Source: a virus. Taken from it: a DNA stretch of 41,803 bases. Below, piece by piece: positions 26,979-33,929 of this stretch. The stretch is from positions 1 through 41,803 of IMG/VR virus record IMGVR_UViG_3300042553_000506, one strand, 5' to 3'. Every line of letters starts with the position of its first letter. The first letter of the stretch is position 1. A program made the translations under genes and the position numbers. The notes below the pieces were generated by a model. The model saw nothing but the letters and a program-made list of their open reading frames with translations, ran no database searches and was not told the DNA's origin.

Positions 26979-27703
26979 ATTACACTTCCAACTATTAGAT
27001 GTGGGGATAGAGTTCTTTTAATAGCAGATCTGGCAGATGCTGGACCCGCTCCTTTCGCAGACAAGGCTCTTGCCACATTTACTTCTAAAGATTTTGGAAT
27101 ATTTTCTGTTTCTAACACATTGGGAAAATTTAATTTCCACCAAGTAACGAAGTGGTTTCTAAATGATCCACTTGTGTCTTGCCCTCCTGGATTCATAATA
27201 TTTATTTTTTTACCTGGAGGGATAAAAACTATCCCACTATCTTTAGTGCTAAATGCAATATTTCTAGATGTTATAAAAGATACAGGAGATCCAGACTCCA
27301 TAACTTCCGCTTTTCTTTTAAAGACCCCACTCTTAGTTACTTTTTTACCAGTCTTACCAGATTTTCTTAGTTCTGGTGCTATTGGGCTGGACTTTTTTGA
27401 GTTATTAAATTTATAGTAAACGGATGCAGATGTAGACCCAGCCTGTCTCTTTATTATTCTAAAGAGCCTACCATTTTCTCTTCCCACCGCACCCCATTCA
27501 TAAACATGGTGAAATGATTTTTTTGCAGATCTTGCGAGTAGATTGGTATGCTTAATAAACTTTAATGCGGAAATAGAATATGCTGCCGTCATAATATCTC
27601 TTGATGTTTCAGAACTTGATAATTCCTGCATACCTCTAATTTTATTTTCTAGTTCCATGTATAATTCATTTTTAGAAGACTCAGTAACCTTGATATTAAT
27701 CAT
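26975..27703 (-). CDS. HK97 gp10-like head-tail connector / tail completion protein
   Basis: 242 residues, basic. The N-terminal helical part (ELYMELENKIRGMQELSSSE, TAAYSISALKFIKHTNLLAR) resembles HK97 gp10-like proteins, which sit between stopper and tail terminator. The middle is Lys/Ser-rich and the end is SARSAIKRTLSPHLIVGSVI. It is larger than usual gp10-like proteins (100-150 residues), suggesting an extra domain at about 100-190. It overlaps neighbours by 8 and 4 bases. Confidence 0.65.
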   Translation of the reverse strand: MINIKVTESSKNELYMELENKIRGMQELSSSETSRDIMTAAYSISALKFIKHTNLLARSAKKSFHHVYEWGAVGRENGRLFRIIKRQAGSTSASVYYKFNNSKKSSPIAPELRKSGKTGKKVTKSGVFKRKAEVMESGSPVSFITSRNIAFSTKDSGIVFIPPGKKINIMNPGGQDTSGSFRNHFVTWWKLNFPNVLETENIPKSLEVNVARALSAKGAGPASARSAIKRTLSPHLIVGSVI

Positions 27704-28121
27704 TACTCTGTACCGTAGTTCTTCTTAAATGATTTTCATAGTATTGAATATTTCCAAATATGTCAAGTATCGGGTGTGAAGCATAGACCTCAAATATGGT
27801 ATCTGGACTAGATATTCTATCTATTTCTTTATAAAGAGCAGTTCCAGAGTTATTTTTAATTCCTGAAACGCGCCATCTTTTACTTAATTGCTCCATACTA
27901 TACATTTTTGTTTCTAAATCTTCTGTATACTCTTTAGAAAAATATTTATTATCTGATGTTGCAGATCCACCGCTCTCTCTAATTGGATTTATAGCGCAAG
28001 ATATATTTTTTAAAAGTGACCATCTTCTATCAATTTCGTTAGTAGATGGGTCTTGAGATTCTATTTGATAATAAATATCAGCAGTCATATTGAATACAGA
28101 ACTTTGTAAGCATCCATACAT
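27696..28121 (-). CDS. Head closure / stopper protein
   Basis: 141 residues. Beta-rich with TADIYYQIESQDPSTNEIDR, LEVxTK-like strands and a C-terminal SSPDTIFEVYASHPILDIFGN block. The slot after the adaptor and before the gp10-like gene is occupied by stopper proteins (gp16/FII-like) in siphophages. Start by TAATG overlap with the adaptor stop. Function is inferred mainly from order and size. Confidence 0.66.
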   Translation of the reverse strand: MYGCLQSSVFNMTADIYYQIESQDPSTNEIDRRWSLLKNISCAINPIRESGGSATSDNKYFSKEYTEDLETKMYSMEQLSKRWRVSGIKNNSGTALYKEIDRISSPDTIFEVYASHPILDIFGNIQYYENHLRRTTVQSND

Positions 28122-29065
28122 TAAATAATCACGGCCTGTATCATTTTAAATTTTTGCAAAATAGAATCTACTAGTGCATTGCCAGTACCATTAAATGACT
28201 GACTTGATAACTCTACAGACATTTGACCACTATTTATTTTTTTAACATATTTTGTTCTCCACAAAGAGTCGTTGCAAAGTAGGTCGTTAATTAAAAGATA
28301 CATACATTGTTTAATTTCTACTGGCACATAATTCCATCCGAATGTGCCAGTTATTTCATACCTATATCCATCTCTAAATCTACCCTTATTCAATCCTATG
28401 TAATCAAATTCTTCTTCTTCATCTATGTCATCGCCAGGATTTGTAGGAATTACTCTAATTCCGTATCCAGTTTCAGTAACTTCTACCTCGTATCCAAAAA
28501 CATTGTAGTTATTTGAGTTATTTATAACCAACTCATCATTTTCATATATTGATGAGATACTTATTATTTTTTCTAGTAGAAGAAGAACATCTGCCCCATC
28601 GCCATAAGCAACTACTGTTTTCTCATACTTACCAATAGAAAATCCAAGTTCGGTATCTATCATCATTCTTGCAACACGGGCCGCGCTGCGTATTTTTTCA
28701 TAAGAGTAATAGTTAGAGTCTTCTGGCCTCATAGAGAATCCAAGTTCGTCTACTATTTCATCTACTGTTGCATATGGGGTTACAACATATACATACTCTG
28801 TTTCGTGAATAGATCTGCCACTTATAGAATATGTCCATACTATTTTTAAAATCCTGTCTGTTGAAGTAGCAGAAGTTGGTAAATTATAGTAGTATTCACC
28901 CTCGTAGTTTGGATTAAGAATAGTAGCGCTACCACTTGCTACAAGTACTCCGGTTTCTGCATTTGTGACTACTACTGAAGGAGTAGAATCTGGCGCTACT
29001 GGCACACCATCCTTATAAGTAATTAATTCTATGGTGCCTACTGAGCCAGTATATGTTTCTATCAA
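28121..29065 (-). CDS. Head-tail adaptor with an extra N-terminal Ig-like domain
   Basis: 314 residues from a TTG with GGAGTGA upstream. Residues about 1-98 form a beta-sandwich (GSVGTIELITYKDGVPVAPD, EGEYYYNLP, HETEYVYVV). Residues about 99-314 are the adaptor proper: YATVDEIVDELGF, ARMMIDTELGFSIGKYE, GTFGWNYVPVEIKQCMYLL and a C-terminal helix, as in HK97 gp6/SPP1 gp15 proteins that bind the portal. Usual adaptors are 100-220 residues, so the N-terminal domain is an addition, perhaps exposed at the neck. Confidence 0.8.
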   Translation of the reverse strand: MIETYTGSVGTIELITYKDGVPVAPDSTPSVVVTNAETGVLVASGSATILNPNYEGEYYYNLPTSATSTDRILKIVWTYSISGRSIHETEYVYVVTPYATVDEIVDELGFSMRPEDSNYYSYEKIRSAARVARMMIDTELGFSIGKYEKTVVAYGDGADVLLLLEKIISISSIYENDELVINNSNNYNVFGYEVEVTETGYGIRVIPTNPGDDIDEEEEFDYIGLNKGRFRDGYRYEITGTFGWNYVPVEIKQCMYLLINDLLCNDSLWRTKYVKKINSGQMSVELSSQSFNGTGNALVDSILQKFKMIQAVII

Positions 29066-29080
29066 TTGCCATCACTCCGA

Positions 29081-29464
29081 TTAATTATAGTATTCTTGAA
29101 CCTCGCGTGGGGTAGCCATTCTAAATCCTTCTTGAGTTTCAAATATAAACTCTGCATCATCTGGATGCATTACTGCGAATGGATGCTCTCTAGTAAATGT
29201 ATATCCATTTACTTCATAGTGTGCATTCTCTCTATCCATTCTTACTAACACATCATTTGGACTGGACTCACGCTTTTTAGGCTTATCTAAAATATCTGGC
29301 TTTACTGTTTCCGCATTAAGAAATTTATCATACATTTCGTATGTGATTCCTTCTTCTTCTAATGCTGAAAGTATTGCACTCTTTGTCTTTGCATCTTCTA
29401 AATCAACAGCGAAATGATCCGCCACCTTTTTTAAATCAGCCGTTTTCATTGTATTAAAAGACAT
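29081..29464 (-). CDS. SAP/HeH-like protein downstream of the major capsid gene
   Basis: 127 residues. The N-terminal 45 residues (MKTADLKKVADHFAVDLEDA, KSAILSALEEEGI) have the two-helix layout of SAP/HeH/LEM-like DNA-binding units. A linker with PKKRESS follows and then a small beta domain (HYEVNGYTFTREHPFAVM, then AEFIFETQEGFRMATPREVQ). Genes of this type are common just after the capsid gene in phages of Gram-positive bacteria; the role is unknown, perhaps contacting packaged DNA or the portal vertex. Strong AAGGAG ribosome site. Confidence 0.75.
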   Translation of the reverse strand: MSFNTMKTADLKKVADHFAVDLEDAKTKSAILSALEEEGITYEMYDKFLNAETVKPDILDKPKKRESSPNDVLVRMDRENAHYEVNGYTFTREHPFAVMHPDDAEFIFETQEGFRMATPREVQEYYN

Positions 29465-29488
29465 TAAAACTCCTTTTCCTCAACATTA

Positions 29489-29497
29489 ATTATATCA
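29489..29497 (-). promoter_or_regulatory. Extended -10 promoter candidate TGATATAAT after the capsid terminator
   Basis: TGATATAATTA on the minus strand, identical to the motif before the chaperone gene. It lies between the capsid terminator and the ribosome site of the next gene. No -35 box is evident. Confidence 0.5.
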
Positions 29498-29509
29498 GAA
29501 AAGGCGAAA

Positions 29510-29531
29510 GGGAGGGATTTTAACCCCTCCC
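29510..29531 (-). terminator. Rho-independent-type terminator after the major capsid gene
   Basis: A 7-bp stem (GGGAGGG with CCCTCCC) with an 8-base loop. On the minus strand it is followed by a T-rich run (TTTCGCCTTTTCT). It lies 21 bases after the capsid stop and would set capsid mRNA apart from the connector genes. Confidence 0.8.
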
Positions 29532-29552
29532 TAACGCACTAGATAACTAATT

Positions 29553-30551
29553 TCAGGATGCGACCTTGACGTTCTTTACAACTACGAAAGAATCAAGATT
29601 TTCGATTGCCACACCAACACGGATGAAGAGTGTGTATTCAATTGTATCCTTCTTTGGCTTGAATTCACGGTAAACAGTAACATCACGCTTGATGCCGATA
29701 ATGAAATTCTGTGGGAATGTCAAATGGACTTCACCATGATTTCCTGTTGCACCTGAGTAATCGCCAGAACGTGTCTCGTTGATTAACGGAACCTCAACTA
29801 CTGGAATGCCGAATGCAAATGGAATAACTCCACCTGGGGCACCCTCAGGGGCTGCTGGATTTCCACGAAGAATGCTTGAAGCGATATCTTCTGGTGTGGC
29901 TCCCTGGCCAATTGATGTCAAGTTGTACAAGTAGTCCTGAACCAAGTTGCTTCCGGTGAAGAAGCGCAACTGGTTACGACGTTGCTTGTATTTACGAGGC
30001 ATTTTCTTGAGTGCGCTATTGAAGACTGCCTTAGTGATTGTAGCACCACCAGCATCAACAACCTGTCCACCATTAAGGGCTAACTTACGGAAGCCATTAA
30101 ATGCTTTGTAAAGGTTATCAGATGATAATGCTGTATCACCATTGAGTGCCAGATCTTCAATATCGTTGCCAGCCTGTGTTGCCATAAGGCGTGCGATATG
30201 ATCTTCAAGGTCTGCTCCCTCAATGTTGTCCTCAAGGGATTCGCTTGAAAGTTCCCAGTCAAGACGGAGTTTCTTTGTTGTAAGAGAAACCTTGGTGAAT
30301 GTTGCGCCACGGTCTGTTTGACCAGTAGCGGCTCCCTCTGTTGCGAGAACCATCAACTTTTCACCAACACCGACCTTATCGATCTCTGTTGTATCTGCAC
30401 GCATACGGATTGTACGGGCTACGCGAGTTAAAATTGTTGCATCGAACATGTAGTCAATGAAGCGATTTGATTGCTCTGGCTTTAAAAGGCCACCACCGCC
30501 TGCACCAACTTCAGTTGTGTCGATTACTTTTTGTAAAAGTTCATTGCTCAT
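29553..30551 (-). CDS. Major capsid protein, HK97 fold
   Basis: 332 residues from the ATG at 30551. A GTG at 30563 lies inside the ribosome site and is rejected. HK97-type features: an N-terminal arm (LLQKVIDTTEVGAGG), E-loop/P-domain region with KLRLDWELSSESLEDNIEG and DIEDLALNGD, and the A-domain end (FIIGIKRDVTVYREFKPKKD, TLFIRVGVAIENLDSFVVV). Short for the family because scaffold function seems to be carried by the upstream protease gene. Preceded by the strong leader shared with the major tail gene and followed by a terminator. Confidence 0.95.
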   Translation of the reverse strand: MSNELLQKVIDTTEVGAGGGGLLKPEQSNRFIDYMFDATILTRVARTIRMRADTTEIDKVGVGEKLMVLATEGAATGQTDRGATFTKVSLTTKKLRLDWELSSESLEDNIEGADLEDHIARLMATQAGNDIEDLALNGDTALSSDNLYKAFNGFRKLALNGGQVVDAGGATITKAVFNSALKKMPRKYKQRRNQLRFFTGSNLVQDYLYNLTSIGQGATPEDIASSILRGNPAAPEGAPGGVIPFAFGIPVVEVPLINETRSGDYSGATGNHGEVHLTFPQNFIIGIKRDVTVYREFKPKKDTIEYTLFIRVGVAIENLDSFVVVKNVKVAS

Positions 30552-30556
30552 TTTGC

Positions 30557-30572
30557 TTTTCACCTACCTTTC
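30557..30572 (-). promoter_or_regulatory. Shared strong ribosome-binding leader of the major capsid gene
   Basis: GAAAGGTAGGTGAAAA, identical in 16 of 16 bases and in spacing to the leader of the major tail gene. It decides the capsid start at 30551. Confidence 0.75.
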
Positions 30573-30582
30573 AGTTTATGTA

Positions 30583-31914
30583 TCATAGATCACGGGCTGC
30601 GAGGAATGATCCGCTCCAGATACTCTTTCTTATTGTTGTTTCTTCCTTTGATCCATCAAGATCGCCGGACTTTTTAACAGCAGTCTCACTTTCGACCAAA
30701 TCGACTCTTTTTTCGATTGTATCGATTGCACTTTTTATATTTTCAACTGCCTTGCTGAGATTTTCATGTTTCTCGGCCAATTCTGTAATTTGAGCGTCGA
30801 TAGTCTTGGTGATTTCTTCAACAGTCACCTTAGTTTCTTCTGCGCTCTTGCTGATGTTTTCTCCGAAGAATGTCTTGAGGTCTTCCAACATTTTAACAAA
30901 GTCGGGTTCTTCAACCTCAACATCGGAGTTTGCAGCCTTTTCTAAGTCTTCTCCCTCTTCATCTTCTGGAGAGGTTTCTTCTGCTACAGCCTCAACAGCC
31001 TCTGTTGCTTCCTCTGCAACCACGGCTCCTTTTTCTACAACTTCTTCAGTTGTTTCTTGAATTTCTGTAACTTCTTCACTTTTTTCAATTTCCATATTTT
31101 TTACTGCACCTCCTTCAATATTGGTTTCGTTGTCTGCCTGCTTTGTTATTGTTGGCTCAGGCATTTCTTCTGGATTATTTCCAGAAAGACTATCTTTGTT
31201 AACATGACGATCAATTGCCTTGCCAATTTCCTGATTCTTAGCAACGTCATTTGACTCTACCCAACCGATATTAGTCATTTCTGAATCACAGACTAAACAG
31301 GTTGAGGAATCATTGTCTTTTGCTACTGCAATTTGATCTGACTCGCACCAGAAAATGTTATCCATCTTGATTTCTGTAGCAATTCCAGTTGCTACTAGTT
31401 GATCATCTACTTTCTGGATAGAAAACACGTTGGCAAGTTGGTTCGCTGGGCTATCTACGAGGGAAAGTTCGACAAGTTCGTACTCTTTGATGACACGAAC
31501 CATGTCATCACCCTTTTGAACTTTATCTACTTTTGTGATATTGCCACCGATAGAAAATCCAGAAAGGGTGCCGTCAAGCACCTTTTCCCAGGTATCTTGT
31601 GCGCCCTTGGAGACATATGTATCTACAAAAACTCCACGATATGATTGTCCAGTTGACTTATCATAAAATTGCTCTTCTCTAAAGTTTGTTACCTTGCCGA
31701 CAGCAATTGGTTGATGCATTTCACGGAGGTTGCCCCTAAATGTATCGAACGCCTTGATAGAAGCGTCTGCATCAACAATATCGTTCTGTCGATCTACATT
31801 GTCTAATGTGGCAAATCCAGAAACTATTCTGCGCTCTTCATCGACTTTGAAGAACGGTACGGACAGACTTATACGGTCGCCGTCACTATGCCAATAAGAT
31901 TTAGTTATTTCCAT
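30583..31914 (-). CDS. Prohead protease fused to an acidic coiled-coil scaffold-like region
   Basis: 443 residues. The S78-type (HK97 gp4-like) protease covers about 1-165: catalytic His67 (LREMHQPIAVG), Ser121 (LSGFSIGG) and an ELVELSLVDSPAN block. A cysteine cluster follows (Cys190, Cys206, Cys209; STCLVCD), perhaps a small metal site. Then come a long Glu-rich segment (about 275-335) and a coiled coil (about 335-415), as in scaffolding domains. The fusion would bring scaffold and maturation protease into the procapsid as one chain, to be self-digested. It is followed 31 bases later by the capsid ATG. Confidence 0.9.
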   Translation of the reverse strand: MEITKSYWHSDGDRISLSVPFFKVDEERRIVSGFATLDNVDRQNDIVDADASIKAFDTFRGNLREMHQPIAVGKVTNFREEQFYDKSTGQSYRGVFVDTYVSKGAQDTWEKVLDGTLSGFSIGGNITKVDKVQKGDDMVRVIKEYELVELSLVDSPANQLANVFSIQKVDDQLVATGIATEIKMDNIFWCESDQIAVAKDNDSSTCLVCDSEMTNIGWVESNDVAKNQEIGKAIDRHVNKDSLSGNNPEEMPEPTITKQADNETNIEGGAVKNMEIEKSEEVTEIQETTEEVVEKGAVVAEEATEAVEAVAEETSPEDEEGEDLEKAANSDVEVEEPDFVKMLEDLKTFFGENISKSAEETKVTVEEITKTIDAQITELAEKHENLSKAVENIKSAIDTIEKRVDLVESETAVKKSGDLDGSKEETTIRKSIWSGSFLAARDL

Positions 31915-31923
31915 CTCAAATAA

Positions 31924-31932
31924 ATTCTATCA
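31924..31932 (-). promoter_or_regulatory. Possible promoter (TGATAGAAT) before the protease gene
   Basis: An extended -10-like TGATAGAAT in the 51-base gap between portal and protease, 9 bases before the ATG. It differs by one base from the TGATATAAT motifs downstream. TATAGT at 31938-31933 is an alternative. Only a weak ribosome site is seen for this gene. Confidence 0.35.
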
Positions 31933-31965
31933 ACTATACAGATTAATACAAAATTTTATGCACAA

Positions 31966-33549
31966 CTATTGCACAGATCTGCCATCGCCCTGTGGATTTC
32001 TTGCCTCTCCATCAATATCGGGCTGGTTTTGTTGACGCTCCTGATCTCTTCTTCTATTTCCAGTAGCCTGAGTTGTTTGCTCTGCTGCTGCGCGAGCATT
32101 AAGAACTATTGGAGTATCCCCGCCATCAAGGGCTGGGAGTCCTTTCTTTGCTCTAACTTCATTTGGAACAATAACTTGCATTCTAAGGTATCTTTCATCA
32201 ATCTTAGATTGTGTATCCTCATCAGTAAGACTAAGTTCGTTAAACTTAAGAGAAAACATATCTGTAAATTCACGGATTATTTTATTGATCTTTTTCTCAA
32301 AATAGTCCTGGGTAGGCTTGGTTACTTGCTCTCTGAAATTCTTATCCGCATCCCTTGCAGCAGCAAGTGATACCCCAGAACCCATGCTTACTTTAGTTAC
32401 TGGAACTCTATGAGCCATAAGTATTTCGTCACGGTTTTCAAGGCGATAGTTTCTGAATGAAGAGTCTTGTATGCCAGCCTCAACTGGCTCCATTTTAAAC
32501 TCTACCTTTGTATTTCCATCATCTGCTGGAAGTGGAATATATAAAGATCTATGGTTTTTACCCTTTAATCCTGTCTGGAAAAATTCAAGAAGTTTCCTTT
32601 GGGAATCATTAGAAAGTTTAGCACCCTTTACTACAATAATGTACCTAGGAACAGCCTTATTCTCAAAGTAGTCAAGGTTGAACTTGGATGCAAACTCGTC
32701 CCCTGCCAACGCGGGTAGTGCTGGAATGATATCTGGCACTCCATAATAATTATTTGTAGGAGTATACTTTTTAAAGTGGACTACTTCATTTGGACGGGGG
32801 TCGCTGCCTAGTGGGTCTGAAGTAGACTCATCTCCATAATTTCTAAAGAATACAATTCTATTGTTTACTATTTGAATAAATCCATCACGATTTCTTCTTA
32901 CTCTCATATTAGAAGATGGAATATGACCAATATAGCCAATAGTTCCATCGACCTTGCGACCAATTTCCATATATCCGTTACCAGTCGCATCATAATCAGT
33001 AAGAATTTTTTTCATGGTTTCTGTAAAAGATTCGTCCTCGTTTAAATTATCAATATCTTTCTTTAAACGAGTTTTTGCACGGGAAATTTTTCTTCTTAAG
33101 AAATTAAGTCTTTCTGAATCATTATCATCTATTTCTTCTATCTTATCTTTAGTTTCATCTGTTTCAATAAGGTCGTATCCTAATCCAACGATGTTAGATA
33201 CTTTAGCATCTACTGCGGCATGGTGGGGAGATGAAACCTCATATATTTTTGCCAAGTAGTCCATGTTATATGTCGGCTCAACTGCTTCAAACATGACGTA
33301 CCCAGTCACATCTGGATCTTCTATTTTCTTAGATTTTACGCCAGATACTCCTTGATGAAACTTTTGTAGGCTTCTAGATGTTTTTCTTTTAAAGTTTGAT
33401 GATAGGCCAGAATATTTTTTTAATTCTTCTGCTGGCATAAGAAATGGATCTGTATGCTCATCCTGTGATGAATAAAACCTAAAAATATCATCAGAAGAAG
33501 TTATTTGAATTTCTTGTGACTCTTCATCTTCTACATATTCAAATGACAT
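31966..33549 (-). CDS. Portal protein
   Basis: 527 residues. Portal core features: SPHHAAVDAKVSNIVGLGYD, DATGNGYMEIGRKVDG, IPSSNMRVRR, VVHFKKYTPTNNYYGVPDI and a long helix with RDEILMAHRVPVTKVSMGSG, followed by the stem/clip region and the VPNEVRAKKGLPALDGGD end typical of HK97/PBSX-type portals. It forms the dodecamer through which DNA is packaged. The C-terminus is a Gln/Arg/Asp-rich disordered tail. The ATG overlaps the upstream stop as TAATG. The terminase that docks to it is not in the window. Confidence 0.93.
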   Translation of the reverse strand: MSFEYVEDEESQEIQITSSDDIFRFYSSQDEHTDPFLMPAEELKKYSGLSSNFKRKTSRSLQKFHQGVSGVKSKKIEDPDVTGYVMFEAVEPTYNMDYLAKIYEVSSPHHAAVDAKVSNIVGLGYDLIETDETKDKIEEIDDNDSERLNFLRRKISRAKTRLKKDIDNLNEDESFTETMKKILTDYDATGNGYMEIGRKVDGTIGYIGHIPSSNMRVRRNRDGFIQIVNNRIVFFRNYGDESTSDPLGSDPRPNEVVHFKKYTPTNNYYGVPDIIPALPALAGDEFASKFNLDYFENKAVPRYIIVVKGAKLSNDSQRKLLEFFQTGLKGKNHRSLYIPLPADDGNTKVEFKMEPVEAGIQDSSFRNYRLENRDEILMAHRVPVTKVSMGSGVSLAAARDADKNFREQVTKPTQDYFEKKINKIIREFTDMFSLKFNELSLTDEDTQSKIDERYLRMQVIVPNEVRAKKGLPALDGGDTPIVLNARAAAEQTTQATGNRRRDQERQQNQPDIDGEARNPQGDGRSVQ

Positions 33550-33881
33550 TACTTAATAAGTCCTTTTTGGTGATTCATTAATTCATCTCTAGCAGCACCA
33601 TAATCTAATTCATCGGGTATAAGACCCCACTCAAGCCTCTGCTTTTGATATTCATATTCTTCGTCTGTTACTCTACGGTGTCCTGATAAAAATACTGGCT
33701 TGCCTTCTTCTATTCCATATGATTTAGCAGCATCAGTTAACATTTTTATTTTGGCACGGTCCCCGCGTTTTGCTGGTATATTAAGGAAGTTTTTGTCATC
33801 ATCTGCGACAATACTGCCATCTGGCATCTCCCAGAGGTACATTCCGTAGTCAGTTTCTTCTATTATTCTTACTTTTGGCAT
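33549..33881 (-). CDS. Conserved-looking small protein before the portal
   Basis: 110 residues. A beta-rich N-terminus (KVRIIEETDYGMYLWEMPDG) is followed by a helical end (RVTDEEYEYQKQRLEWGLIP). I do not recognise a named family; similar small genes accompany portal genes in uncultured aquatic phages as I recall, which I cannot verify here. The ATG lacks a Shine-Dalgarno; instead a -10 box ends 6 bases before it, consistent with a leaderless transcript. It is coupled to the portal gene. Confidence 0.7.
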   Translation of the reverse strand: MPKVRIIEETDYGMYLWEMPDGSIVADDDKNFLNIPAKRGDRAKIKMLTDAAKSYGIEEGKPVFLSGHRRVTDEEYEYQKQRLEWGLIPDELDYGAARDELMNHQKGLIK

Positions 33882-33887
33882 ACTAAA

Positions 33888-33917
33888 ATTGTACCATTTA
33901 TTAGATAAAAGTGTAAA
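33888..33917 (-). promoter_or_regulatory. Sigma70-type promoter for the portal operon, probably leaderless
   Basis: -35 TTTACA (33917-33912), 18-base spacer, -10 TACAAT (33893-33888), then 6 bases to the A of the ATG at 33881. The predicted start of transcription coincides with the start codon, and no ribosome site is present. Confidence 0.6.
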
Positions 33918-33929
33918 ATATGTACAGTT

